Positions 15,897 to 25,256 of a DNA stretch of 64,000 nt are shown piece by piece. The DNA is from Planobispora longispora (GTDB lineage: Bacteria; Actinomycetota; Actinomycetes; Streptosporangiales; Streptosporangiaceae). The translations under genes and the position numbers were made by a program. The DNA lies in the NCBI RefSeq assembly GCF_016863135.1, contig NZ_BOOH01000066.1, positions 1 through 64,000 on the forward strand. The letters run 5' to 3'. The notes under the pieces were generated by a model. That model saw only the letters and a program-made list of their open reading frames with translations, was not told the DNA's origin and searched no databases. The first letter of the stretch is position 1. Every line of letters begins with the position of its first letter.

Positions 15897-18116
15897 TCAC
15901 GCGGAAGAGCTCTCGCCCACCGGAGCGCCGGGTGCGGTCGCGAACGCGCCGAGGGCGAGGCGGCGCTGCTCCTCCTCGACGATCCGGCGGGCCAGTTCGC
16001 GCTCGGAGACGTCCACGGCCTCGGCGGTGGACTCGGCCAGGTCGCTCCGGCGGGCGTAGGCGTCGAAGAGCTTCGTCTTGGATCTCAGGATGTCGAGCAT
16101 GCGCTGGTCGATCGTGTCCGCCACGAGGAGCCGGTGCACCTGCACCTTGCGCACCTGGCCCATCCGGTGCGCGCGGGCCACGACCTGGGCCTCGATGCTC
16201 GGCTTGACCTGCGGCTCACACATGATCACCACGGAGGCGGCCTGCAGGTTGAGCCCCACGCCGCCCGCCTGGACCTGGCTGAGCAGGACCGCGTGTCCCG
16301 CGGCGCGGGAGAACTCGTCCACGATCTGCTGGCGGCGGGCCGGGGCGACGTCTCCGGAGAGCGGCCCGTGCGCCCGGCCGTCCAGGGCGGTCCGCACGCT
16401 CGCGAGCACGTCGCGGAAGTAGGAGAAGATCACCACTTTGAGCCCGCTGGCCTCCGCCTTGTCGACCAGTTCGAGCAGGCGCTTCAGCTTGGCCGAGGTG
16501 CCGGGGACGGCGTAGGCGGCGCGGCGCATGGCCATGAAGTTCCCCGCCGCGACGGCCTCCCGGTAGGCGGCGAGGTCGGCGCCGCTGAACTCCACCCAGT
16601 CCTCGGCCTGGACCAGGTCGGGCAGCTCGGTGAGCACGTCCTCCTGGTTGCGGCGCAGGTAGACGGGGGCGACGGCCTTGCGGAACGCCTCCGCCCCGAC
16701 GATGACGTCGTCGTGGCGGCGCAGGTTCACGGACAGGTTGAGATCGAGATAGGAGACCAGGGCGCGGAACTCCTCGGCCCGGTTCTCCATCGGCGTGCCG
16801 GTCATGAAGAGCACCCGCTCGACGCGCTTGCACCAGCGGGCGACGGCCCTGGACCGCCTGGCCTGACGGTTCTTGACGTAGTGCGCCTCGTCCACGACGA
16901 GCATGCCGACCTGGACGCGGGGCGGGAGCTTCAGCCGGTGCAGGCTGTCCAGGGTGACCACGGCGACGCCGCCGCGCCGTACCCACTCCTCCTGGGCCGC
17001 CAGGCGCGTGCTCCCGTGCAGCGGGTAGGCGTCCAGGGTGCTGCGCGCGTGGATCTCCCGCACCCAGTTGATCAGCACGCTCGTGGGGCAGACCACCATG
17101 AAGTGGTCGTTCCCCTCCGCCTTGAGATGTGCCAGGGCGGCGATGGCCTCGATCGACTTGCCCAGCCCCATCTCGTCGCCGAGGATCACCCGGCGCTGGG
17201 CGAGGGCGAAGCGGGCGCCGAAGTCCTGGTAGCCGCGCAGGGAGACCCGCAGGTGGGTCTCGTCGAGCGCCTGCGCGCCGACCTTCGCGACCAGGTCGTC
17301 GGGGAGCAGGCCCCGCGCCGCCGCGCCGGGTTCGCCGGGCTCGCCGGCCAGCTCGGCGAGGAGGCTGTAGTAGTCCGACGCCCGGAACTCGAAGTCGGTC
17401 CACGCCTCGAACTCCGAGACCGGGGGCCGGAGCAGGTCGCTGGTGACCTGGGCGAGCAGGAGCCGGGTCTCGCGGGCGCCGTCCAGCAGGCCCGCGAGTT
17501 CCGCCAGCGCCTCCCCGGCGCGGCGGCGGCGTCCGCGACCGGTGAACACCAGCCGCAGGCGGCTTCGCGCCGGGCGCGCGGCCGTCAGCAGCGGCCCGAG
17601 CCGCCTGGCGAGGTCACGCGCGGCCTCACGGGCGACCGGCAGGTCGGGGCCGACGTTCACCAGCCGGTGCAGCGCGATCACCAGGTCCGTGGTCTCGCGG
17701 CCGCGTTCCTCGGCGTCGAGGCGGATGCCGACGGTCTCCTCGACCGCCCGGGCGATCTGGCGGGCCGCGGCGTGCACCCGTTTCACCGTCTGCGCGCCGA
17801 CCCCCGGAAGCAGCTGGAGCTGGTACGGCGAGGCGTCCAGGACCTGCAGGACCGTGGTGTAACCGGCGCGCTCCAGGGCGCCGACGCGGAGCCGCCCGCC
17901 GGTCACGTCCTTGAGCCGGGTGAGGGGGATCGCGTCCAGTTCGGCCCGGGCCAGTTCGGAGCGGAGCGCGCCGAGCACCTGCTTGACCACCTGGTGGACC
18001 AGGGCGTGCTCCTGCAGGAGGGTCCGCGCGTCGGACAGCAGGCGTTCCGCGTTCCGGCAGAGGGCGTTCGCCTCCTTGGTCGTGAACTCCCTGCCCTCCG
18101 GTCCGGCCACGCTCAC
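15897..18116 (-). CDS. SNF2-family helicase/ATPase
   Basis: 739 aa. The N-terminal region (about 1-290) contains a helix-hairpin-helix (YQLQLLPGVGAQTVKRVHAA) and helical segments. The SNF2 ATPase follows with motif I GDEMGLGKS, motif II VVDEAHYVKN, motif III MTGTPMENR and the helicase C-terminal motifs LLSQVQAGGVGLNLQAA and RAHRMGQ. The start is GTG at 18116, preceded by GGAGGACGAGAAC. It should translocate on double-stranded DNA. In bacteria such proteins are often linked to RNA polymerase recycling or to defence. Nearby genes do not form a known defence set, so I leave its role open. Confidence 0.92.
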   Translation of the reverse strand: MSVAGPEGREFTTKEANALCRNAERLLSDARTLLQEHALVHQVVKQVLGALRSELARAELDAIPLTRLKDVTGGRLRVGALERAGYTTVLQVLDASPYQLQLLPGVGAQTVKRVHAAARQIARAVEETVGIRLDAEERGRETTDLVIALHRLVNVGPDLPVAREAARDLARRLGPLLTAARPARSRLRLVFTGRGRRRRAGEALAELAGLLDGARETRLLLAQVTSDLLRPPVSEFEAWTDFEFRASDYYSLLAELAGEPGEPGAAARGLLPDDLVAKVGAQALDETHLRVSLRGYQDFGARFALAQRRVILGDEMGLGKSIEAIAALAHLKAEGNDHFMVVCPTSVLINWVREIHARSTLDAYPLHGSTRLAAQEEWVRRGGVAVVTLDSLHRLKLPPRVQVGMLVVDEAHYVKNRQARRSRAVARWCKRVERVLFMTGTPMENRAEEFRALVSYLDLNLSVNLRRHDDVIVGAEAFRKAVAPVYLRRNQEDVLTELPDLVQAEDWVEFSGADLAAYREAVAAGNFMAMRRAAYAVPGTSAKLKRLLELVDKAEASGLKVVIFSYFRDVLASVRTALDGRAHGPLSGDVAPARRQQIVDEFSRAAGHAVLLSQVQAGGVGLNLQAASVVIMCEPQVKPSIEAQVVARAHRMGQVRKVQVHRLLVADTIDQRMLDILRSKTKLFDAYARRSDLAESTAEAVDVSERELARRIVEEEQRRLALGAFATAPGAPVGESSSA

Positions 18117-18269
18117 GTTCTCGTCCTCCTCCGAGCCGGATCGACGGTCGAGCTGCCCTTTATGTCGTGAAGGCTTGGGTTGTGTAAAGCGGATACAGCA
18201 GTATGCGCATGGATCTCCCCCCGAGGGGAGATGATCGCCCGATCCTCACGGCTCCGCGGGCGGGCCGGA

Positions 18270-18905
18270 TCAGCCGAGCCGGGGCTCCCCGTGCGGGGAT
18301 CCCTTCAGTTCGTGGAAGCCCGGCACCCCGGCCACCAGCAGCGTCCCGTCCCAGAGGCGACCGGCCTGCTCGCCCCGGGGGATCCGGGACATGACGGGCC
18401 CGAAGAACGCCACGCGCCCGCCGCCGGCGTCGGTGGCGGCGACCACCGGGGTGCCGACGTGCGTGCCGACCAGGGCGATGCCCTCGGCGTGCGAGGCGCG
18501 CACCAGCTCGTCGTACTCCGTCGACATGCCCGCCCCGGCCAGCTCCACCGGGAGTCCGGCGGCCGCCAGCGCGTCGTGCAGCGGGCCGATCCAGTCGCCG
18601 TGCTCGCGGTCGACCGTCCACATCGCGGTGTAGAACCTGCCGAGCGCCTCCTGCCCGTGGTGATGCCGTACGGCGGCGCAGACGCGCACCGGCACCCACA
18701 GGTACCCCTCGGGGTCGCCCTCCGGATCGTCGTCCCGCCCCTCGTTGAGCACGGACAGGCTCATCACGTGCCAGCGCACCTCGACCGGCCTGACCTTCTC
18801 CACCTCCAGCAGCCACCGGGAGGTGATCCAGGTGTACGGGCAGGCGGGGTCGAACCAGAAGTCCGCGATCGTCCTGGTCGTCCCGGTCGTCTCGGCCGTC
18901 GTCAC
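18270..18905 (-). CDS. DsbA-family protein, mycothiol-dependent nitroreductase type (Rv2466c-like)
   Basis: 211 aa thioredoxin-fold DsbA-like protein. The motif DFWFDPACPYTWITSRWLLE near residue 15 matches the family's FDPxCPWAWITSRW, with one active-site cysteine. The V-E-V-R-W-H-V-M-S-L-S-V-L-N strand and the late GVPGFHELKG also fit. M. tuberculosis Rv2466c uses mycothiol to reduce nitro drugs, so this gene supports a mycothiol-making actinomycete. The GTG start at 18905 overlaps the TGA of the upstream gene (GTGA), so the two are translationally coupled. Confidence 0.85.
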   Translation of the reverse strand: MTTAETTGTTRTIADFWFDPACPYTWITSRWLLEVEKVRPVEVRWHVMSLSVLNEGRDDDPEGDPEGYLWVPVRVCAAVRHHHGQEALGRFYTAMWTVDREHGDWIGPLHDALAAAGLPVELAGAGMSTEYDELVRASHAEGIALVGTHVGTPVVAATDAGGGRVAFFGPVMSRIPRGEQAGRLWDGTLLVAGVPGFHELKGSPHGEPRLG

Positions 18906-21277
18906 CCGTTCCTCCGGATCGTCGCAGGGCGCAGCCAGTGGGCGCCGGCCGACCAGCCCAGCAGACGGCGGCCGCCGCCGTCCGCCGTGCCGCCGGGGGC
19001 GAAGGAACCGCCGGCGGCGACGTGCACCAGGCCGGCGAGCGCGGGGGCGAGCCGGTCGCGGACGCCGGGCGGCTGCTCGCTGAGGCGCGCCGAGAGCAGG
19101 CCCGCCGTACCGCGCGGATCCCCGGCGCCGGGCAGGGACATGAAGAAGACCATGTGGCGCCAGGCGTAGGCGACGTCCTTGATGGTGGACAGCGGCCGGG
19201 GGTTGTGCTCCAGCTGCGAGGTGAGCCTGGCCGCGACGGTGAACGCCCGGTCGGCGAGCGCCCGCCAGCCCGCCGCGGGCCGTACGCCCACCCGGTGGAC
19301 CAGGGTGGCCAGGTTGTGCGTGGTCAGGATCTGCGCCTGCTCGATGACCATGCCGTTGGCGGCCACCGAGTACGAGCCCTGCGGAGCGCCGGACCTGGAC
19401 AGGCAGAGCCCGTCGAACGTGCGGGAGGTCCGCGCTGCGTACCGGTCGTGCGGCCGCGTGTCGGCGATGGCCCGCACCGCGCGGTAGTCGATGCCGTAGT
19501 AACGCTCGTACAGGCTGCCGCCGAGCAGCTCACCGGCGACCTTCGCGGCGGCGGGGAACTTGGCGGAGAAGGACCCCGTGAAGATGTCGGCGGCCAGCTC
19601 CTCCACCCACGGCAGGTCCTGGCCCGCCTCCCGGCCCAGCGCGGCCAGCTCGCGGATCAGCGGGTTGGGCGGGAGCGTGCCGGGGAAGCCGTCGAGCGCC
19701 AGCTCGCCCAGGCGCCGCAGGGCCGTGCCGGCGTCACGACGCCTGGAGTCCCGGCTCGTCTCCTGCCTCGTCTCCCGGCCGGTCTCCCGGCTCGTTTCCT
19801 CGCCCGGCTCCCCGCCGGAGTCCCGGTAGGCGCTCACCGCCCGCACCCAGGGCAGCTCCTCGATCTGGACCTGCCGCTCCAGGTCGAGCAGGAGCAGCGA
19901 CCGCCGGTTGCGGAAGGCCCGGTAATTCGCGGCCATCAGCGACCGCAGGGCGTCGTCGGGATAGGCGGCGGCGGTCACCGCCGCGGCGATCTGCGGTATG
20001 AGCCGGGCCAGCACCTCGGCGGAGGGGACGACGCCGGCGGCGATGAGCTCCTCGACCGTGCCGGCGAGCGAGCGGCGCACGACGTGCCGGATCGCCTCGG
20101 GCACCGCCGCTCCCGCGGGAACCCCGGTGGCCGCCGCCTCCTCGGCGGTGACGGGCCCGGTCAGCGCGTCGGCGGAGCGCACGCCGCGGTCCTGCGGCAG
20201 GTCGGCCAGGCGGCCCACGACGATCCGGGCCAGCGTGTGGTGGGCGGGGACGGAGGCGTCGTCCGCCTGCCGCCGGCGCAGCGCGGAGTGCGGGGCCGAG
20301 CCGGGACGACCGCGGCGGCGGAGCATCGCGTCGACGGCGTGCTGGAGCAGCCCCCGGGCACGCGGGGAGAGCGCACGGCCGGCCACGACCTCCTCCAGCG
20401 AGGAGCGGAGGATCGCGAGGTTCTCCTTCGGCTTGCGGTGCTTGGCGCAGCGCGGGTGGGCGGCGGCGAGCGCGCGGTACCGGTCGAGCAGGGCCGCGGC
20501 GCGGCCGAGCCACTCGTCCCCGATCACGCGGGCGACCCGGCCGTCCTCGGCGGTCTCCAGCCAGAGCGCGAGCATCTCGTCGGCGAGCGGGTTCCAGACC
20601 GTCAGCGCCTCGCGCATCGTCTCGATCCGGTCGTTCGGCCCGCGCCGGGCGAGGGCGTCACGCGCGTCTCCGGCCGTCTCCCGCCACACGACGTCCGGGG
20701 CGAGCCTGGGAACGTCGGCCGGGGCGGGGGCGAAGCGGAGCCGGTCGGCGTACGGGCCGATCTCCTCCAGCAGGGCCAGCGCGGCCGGGACGTCCCCGGC
20801 CCGCACCAGCCAGGCCACCACGGGCAGGGCGGCCTCCTCCGGGACCTCCATCCGGTAGCCGCCGCCGTCCAGGAGGGCGTCCAGCTCGGTCAGGCCCGGT
20901 TCGGTGAGGTGGTGGGCGAAGACCGACCGGCGGTCGCGCGCCAGCCCGGCCCGCCGTACGGTCTCCTCCTCGTGCGGGCGCAGCGGCCCTCCCGCGGCCG
21001 CCTCGCCGGTGGCGAACCCGCCCCGCACCACCTGGGGCGTCGCCCAGACCGGGAGGCCGGCGACAGGCTTGCGGGACCCGATCGACAGCGTGCCGGAGAC
21101 CATGCCGCGCAGCACGGACTCCCAGCGGCGCAGCCGTCCCTCGGCCCGCCGCCGGGTCTCCTCGTCCGCGTGGATCAGCGCCGTGACGAACGCCGTGGCC
21201 AGCTGCCCGATCGGATATCCGGTCCCGGCCTGGATCCGGGGCCCGCGGTCCTCCGCGGCCGGTTCGTTGTTCTCCAT
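18902..21277 (-). CDS. Large hypothetical protein, 791 aa
   Basis: I do not recognise this protein. The ATG at 21277 (MENNEPAAEDRG) is taken as the start; the frame stays open to 21427 but that part crosses the tRNA-like element. It is mostly alpha-helical and hydrophilic, without membrane spans or signal peptide. A run of Glu-Thr-Ser/Gly-Arg repeats (about residues 510-530) is encoded by short DNA repeats. The C-terminal part contains a conserved-looking GMVIEQAQILTTHNLATLV and a phosphate-loop-like glycine stretch without a proper P-loop. No ribosome site precedes the ATG, which begins three bases after the tRNA-like end. It is coupled to the DsbA-like gene. Confidence 0.6.
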   Translation of the reverse strand: MENNEPAAEDRGPRIQAGTGYPIGQLATAFVTALIHADEETRRRAEGRLRRWESVLRGMVSGTLSIGSRKPVAGLPVWATPQVVRGGFATGEAAAGGPLRPHEEETVRRAGLARDRRSVFAHHLTEPGLTELDALLDGGGYRMEVPEEAALPVVAWLVRAGDVPAALALLEEIGPYADRLRFAPAPADVPRLAPDVVWRETAGDARDALARRGPNDRIETMREALTVWNPLADEMLALWLETAEDGRVARVIGDEWLGRAAALLDRYRALAAAHPRCAKHRKPKENLAILRSSLEEVVAGRALSPRARGLLQHAVDAMLRRRGRPGSAPHSALRRRQADDASVPAHHTLARIVVGRLADLPQDRGVRSADALTGPVTAEEAAATGVPAGAAVPEAIRHVVRRSLAGTVEELIAAGVVPSAEVLARLIPQIAAAVTAAAYPDDALRSLMAANYRAFRNRRSLLLLDLERQVQIEELPWVRAVSAYRDSGGEPGEETSRETGRETRQETSRDSRRRDAGTALRRLGELALDGFPGTLPPNPLIRELAALGREAGQDLPWVEELAADIFTGSFSAKFPAAAKVAGELLGGSLYERYYGIDYRAVRAIADTRPHDRYAARTSRTFDGLCLSRSGAPQGSYSVAANGMVIEQAQILTTHNLATLVHRVGVRPAAGWRALADRAFTVAARLTSQLEHNPRPLSTIKDVAYAWRHMVFFMSLPGAGDPRGTAGLLSARLSEQPPGVRDRLAPALAGLVHVAAGGSFAPGGTADGGGRRLLGWSAGAHWLRPATIRRNG

Positions 21278-21279
21278 AG

Positions 21280-21352
21280 CCAGCGTGGCGGGTTCCGCCC
21301 CCGCGCCCTCCGGGTCCCAAGCCCGGCGCTCTTCTGACTGAGCTACACGCTG
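21280..21352 (-). tRNA. tRNA-Pro(UGG)-like element, probably non-canonical or pseudo
   Basis: Read on the minus strand it folds as a full cloverleaf. The acceptor stem CAGCGTG pairs with CACGCTG, plus a G discriminator. The D stem GCTC pairs with GAGC, and the anticodon stem CCGGG with CCCGG around the loop CTTGGGA (anticodon TGG). A five-base variable arm AGGGC follows, then the T stem GCGGG with CCCGC. Every stem is perfectly paired. The T loop is GGCGGAA instead of TTCGAAT, and the D loop AGTCAGAA lacks the GG that normally contacts the T loop. No CCA is encoded. This looks like a decayed tRNA or a tRNA mimic. It abuts the start of the 791-aa gene. Confidence 0.6.
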
Positions 21353-21699
21353 TCGTGCGCCCACGGCGGCACGGGCGCCGCGGCGATCACGCGGCCGACG
21401 ATACCCCGCAGCACCATCGATTCCCACCGATATAGCACCGCTTCCGGGGCGGCACCGGCAGCGGTCTGCCGGTCCTTCTCGGATGACCGGAAATTCAATA
21501 ATTGCACTGTTCTAATGGATGATCGACTGGTTATCCCGCTATGCGGAGACCGTCTCGCCTTTGCGGTCCTCGGCCATGACGGCTTGATTGTCGCGAGCCC
21601 TTGCTGTCAGAGGACAAAATGCGCTAAACGGAAGATCGCCATTTATCAAGGGATCAAGGGATCAAGGGCGTCTATCTGGTGTGGAGAAGGCAGGGTGGT
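21353..21699. other. Intergenic region between divergent genes
   Basis: About 350 bases with lower GC near 21480-21700. A 62-codon frame at 21515-21703 exists, but its A/T-ending codons and composition make it unconvincing. Promoters for the leftward tRNA-like/791-aa unit and the rightward 166-aa gene should lie here. A direct repeat GGGATCAAGGGATCAAGG occurs at 21651-21668. Confidence 0.5.
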
Positions 21700-22200
21700 G
21701 TGAGCGTAACCCCGAATCGGCGAGTGGAGCCGGAGAGCCGGCCCACGGTGCGGGATGTCGTTCGTGGCGTCGTGACCGACGTGGCGCCCGAGGAATTGCC
21801 TCTGGTCGCGGGACTGCAGGGAATCGACCACGAGACGGCGGTACGGCGGCTGCGCCGTATGACGTCCCGGAAGGAGCCGCTGGGATTCGGGCTTGAGGAG
21901 ATCACCGCCCTCGTCACCGCCGTCGTCTGGATCGCCCTCGACGAAGCCCTGAAGGGGGCCGTCGGGGCGGCGGTGGAAACGGCGCGGCAGCGGATGGTGA
22001 AACGCACGCGGGCCATCCTGGGCAGGCGGGATCCCGATCCCTCGATCCCGCCGCTGACCAGGGAACAGCTGGCCGTGGTGCACGCGCGGGTCCGGGAGTC
22101 GGCCGTCAAGCTGGGGATCTCGGAAAAACGAGCCGCCCAGATCGCCGACAGTCTCATCACCCGGCTCGCCCTGGAGCCCCCGAAGGGCGAGGAGGAGTGA
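21700..22200 (+). CDS. Hypothetical helical protein, 166 aa
   Basis: The likely start is GTG 21700 (VSVTPNRRVEPES); GTG 21679 is an alternative adding seven residues. The protein is soluble and largely helical, with a central Ala/Val-rich amphipathic segment (LEEITALVTAVVWIALDEAL) that could associate with membrane, and a basic linker (RQRMVKRTRAILGRRD). No known domain. Its TGA overlaps the GTG of the M48 peptidase gene (22197), so both are co-translated and may act together at the membrane. Confidence 0.6.
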   Translation: MSVTPNRRVEPESRPTVRDVVRGVVTDVAPEELPLVAGLQGIDHETAVRRLRRMTSRKEPLGFGLEEITALVTAVVWIALDEALKGAVGAAVETARQRMVKRTRAILGRRDPDPSIPPLTREQLAVVHARVRESAVKLGISEKRAAQIADSLITRLALEPPKGEEE

Positions 22201-24564
22201 CGCCGTCAGGGGCCGGGGCGGACCCCGGCCCTTCCGGCACCACGCTGCGCTTCCTCCTGCTGGGCATGCTCATGCTGGCCGGCACGGCCTCGATGGCCGT
22301 CGACACCATCCTGCCCGCGTTCGTGGAGAACGTGGCCGGCAGGAGCCGGTGCAGGCTCGCGGCCGGAGCGGACCCCTCGGCCGAAGGGGTGTTCGTCTAT
22401 TCGTCGGCTTACGCGAACCTTGAGGCGCTTGAGGAGTGCTACGACCGGTTCGGAGTGAGGACGCCTGAGTGGGAAGCGGCGGTATGGACCGTTTCCATAC
22501 TCATGGCCGCCGTGACGCTGTACCTCCTCCTCCCCAGGTGGAAGGCGCGCCGCGGCCGCGCCGTGCCGGTCGAGGCGGTGGACGGAGAGCTGGGACCGCT
22601 GCTGTCGGAGCTGGCCGCTCGGGCGGGGGTCGGGAACGTGCGCTTCACCGTGGACCCGGCCGCCGCGTCGACCGGTGCGGTGGCCTTCGGCCGCCCCGGC
22701 CGCTACGTGGTGTGCCTGTACGGCGGACTGCTGGCGCGGAGGTTCTCGGACCCGGCCGGATTCGAGGCCGTGGTCCTGCACGAACTGGCGCACGTGCGCA
22801 GTGGCGACGTCCGGTTCGCCTACGCGACGACCGCCCTGTGGCGTGTCTTCCTCGCGGGCGTGCTGCTGCCTTACGCCGTGCTGAAGGTCAAGATCCTTTT
22901 CGATCTGGTCGACCGCCCCGAGGTGTTCCGGGATGCGGATCTCCCGTCGCAGTGGTTCGGTCTCGCCCAGGTGCTCGTCCTGACGGCCCTGCTCACCCTC
23001 GCCCGGGCCGATCTGCTGCGCAACCGGGAGTTGTACGCCGACAACGCGGCCGTCCGCTGGGGCGCGTCCCCGGCGGTGTGGATCGGACGCGCCGCCGGAG
23101 ACCGTGCGCGCGGACCGTGGCGGGCGATCACTGATCCGTGGCGGACGCATCCGAGCTGGGAACGGCGCGTCCGCTCGCTCCACGACCCCTCCGCGCTCTT
23201 CGACGCGTTCCCGGCTCTGCCGATGCTGCTGACCGGGGCGGCCACCCTTTTCACCGCGGCGGAGCTGCCCTCCCTCCTGCGCATGTTCGAGTTGCCGACG
23301 GTGCTGGAGCGGGGGGTCATGCTTCCTCTCGTCGCCGGTCTCGCCGCGGGCGTCATCGTGACGGCGCTCGGTCAGGCGACCGCCCACGCGGTGGCCGCCG
23401 GGCGGCCGGCGCCGTCCGGGTTGCGGGCCGGGTTGTGGTTCGGCGCGGGGCTGCTCGGCGCCGAGCTCGTGCTCAACCAGATCGCCTCCACCGGCTGGCT
23501 GCCCGCCAGGCCCGCCGTCATGCTCTTCCTCCCGGTCGCGGCCGTCGTCACCTGCTGGTGGGTCACCGACGCCGCAGAGCTGTGGATCAGGATGCGCCCC
23601 GCCCGTCCGATGCTGCCGGTGCTGCTGGCCGGGACCGTCGCGACCGGAGTCGTCGTCTTCGCCTGGCTGACGTGGTGGAAGGACATGGGACGCCTGCTGG
23701 TCGACGCCTGGTCTCCCACCCCGGTCATACTCGGCTGGTTCCAGGCCCTGGGGGGTCCCGCCGAGCCGGGAGGAGCGGTGCTCCCCGCGCTCGCCGCGGT
23801 GGCGAGCGTGCTCGGCTGGGTGGCGCTGGCGGCGGTCATGGCGTACATGAACTCTCGCCCTGGCCGTACCGGCCGCCGGTCTCGCGGTCCTGCTCGTCGG
23901 CCCGTGGGGGAAGCGTCTGCGCGGAGCGGGACGGTGGGCCGCACGACACCCCCGGGAGTCGGCCGCCCGCCGGTCTTCCGTCTCCCGGAGCGTGATCGCG
24001 GTCTTTCTCTGCGCGGCTGTGGCGCTGGTCTCGCTCGGGAGTCAACGCTCCCGGTCCTCCCTCCCGGACCAGACGGAGCAGCCGGGAATGTCGAGGCAGG
24101 CGACGGAACTGAAGCTGACGGATTACCTCCGTCGTACTTCTCCCTCGGCGGAGGTACGAGCCTTTCAGATAAGCGCGTGGTTCATCAGCGGTGGTATGGA
24201 CATTCTCGACCGCCTCGCCCGGGACGTCGGGTCCCTCACCGAGGCCGTGCAGGCGGAGGTGCCGGACGGCGCGGAGAAGCTCGGCGAGGCGGGCCGCGTC
24301 GGCGAGGCGCTCAAGGCCCTCTCCGCCGACGTCGACCGCGCCGTGCGCTACTTCCCCATTCCCGACAGCCGGGAGCAGCAGCAGTGGGCCGAGATTCTCG
24401 CGACCCTGAAACGGGAGTCGACCGCGGGACTGGACGCGCTGGGACGCGGTGACCTGGGCGCTTTCAGGGCGGTGGAGGATCGCCTGGTCACGGTGCCGCA
24501 GTCCATGATCTCTCTACTGGAACAGCTGCTGGAGACGATGAAGGCGGGCAGGGTCGGCCGGTGA
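22197..24564 (+). pseudogene. M48-family metallopeptidase gene with an internal frameshift
   Basis: From GTG 22197 the frame encodes an N-terminal membrane span, a soluble loop, a second span, and the zinc motif HELAH in AVVLHELAHVRSGD. Several more spans follow, up to about 23850. The codon pattern then breaks. The biased coding frame resumes one frame over directly after a TGA at 23848-23850 (TLALAVPAAGLAVLLVGPWG) and continues to 24564 with a final span and a helical extracytoplasmic domain of about 150 residues. One extra base near 23845-23870 explains this. It is a real frameshift, a sequencing error, or, less likely, programmed. Intact, the protein would be about 788 aa. Confidence 0.75.
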
Positions 24565-24565
24565 G

Positions 24566-25078
24566 TCAGCCGGGGCCGAGGGCCCGTTCGAAGGCGGCGT
24601 ACGCGTCCGCGGTGAACAGCACGAACCGGGCCTCCTCGACCCGTGACGGCGCGGCGCGCACGGCGCCGACCGCGATCCGGGCGGCGTCGTCCATCGGCCA
24701 GCCGAAGATCCCGGTGGACACCGCGGGGAAGGCGACGGTGGCCGCGCCCAGTTCGTCGGCGACCCGGAGGGACTCCCGGTAGCAGGAGGCGAGCAGCTCC
24801 GAGCGGTCCTCCCCGGCGGAGTGGACGGGACCGACGGTGTGGATGACCCAGCGGGCCGGGAGCTCGCCGGCCGTGGTCGCCACGGCCTGGCCGGTCGGCA
24901 GCCCCCGGCCGTAGTGCGAGGCCCGCAGTCTCCGGCACTCCTCGAGGATCGCGGGGCCGCCGCGCCGGTGGATCGCCCCGTCGACCCCGCCGCCTCCCAG
25001 CAGGGAGGAGTTCGCGGCGTTGACGACGGCGTCGACGCGCTGCGCGGTGATGTCTCCGTGGAACAGGGTGATGCGCAT
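24566..25078 (-). CDS. Macro-domain protein (ADP-ribose/O-acetyl-ADP-ribose hydrolase type)
   Basis: 170 aa, a single macro domain. The ribose-phosphate motifs are NAANSSLLGGGGVDGAIHR near residues 20-38 and AVSTGIFGWPMDDAA near 115, both as in MacroD/YmdB-type enzymes that remove ADP-ribose or deacetylate O-acetyl-ADP-ribose. The ATG at 25078 starts exactly at the conserved first strand (MRITLFHGDI). It converges with the M48 gene, whose stop is one base away. It is transcribed alone. Confidence 0.9.
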   Translation of the reverse strand: MRITLFHGDITAQRVDAVVNAANSSLLGGGGVDGAIHRRGGPAILEECRRLRASHYGRGLPTGQAVATTAGELPARWVIHTVGPVHSAGEDRSELLASCYRESLRVADELGAATVAFPAVSTGIFGWPMDDAARIAVGAVRAAPSRVEEARFVLFTADAYAAFERALGPG

Positions 25079-25202
25079 GCCGCCGAGTCTGCCAGCACGT
25101 CCCGCCGGGAAGGGCGTCCGGCGGGCCGCCGGAAGGCGTCCGGGCTGGAGGGGCAGGCGGGACGCTGGAAACGTCCTGCGCATTCTGCGCTCGCGAAATA
25201 GG

Positions 25203-25219
25203 CCTTATCGCCAATAAGG
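25203..25219. promoter_or_regulatory. Inverted repeat upstream of the kinase gene
   Basis: CCTTAT and ATAAGG are separated by five bases, in an AT-richer patch 38-54 bases before the kinase ATG. It is positioned like an operator or a promoter-proximal hairpin. The macro-domain gene reads away on the other side. Confidence 0.4.
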
Positions 25220-25256
25220 TACGACCCTGGTGGTGATCTTACGGGGAGTGTGGGAC

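Noticed and set aside
21515-21703. 62-codon plus-strand frame
   Set aside because: A/T-ending codons and Cys-rich noise unlike neighbouring genes; no ribosome site.
15897-25078. Known anti-phage defence island (SNF2 helicase, macro domain, membrane peptidase)
   Set aside because: The genes are on different strands and transcripts, and no set matches a defined system such as DISARM or Thoeris.
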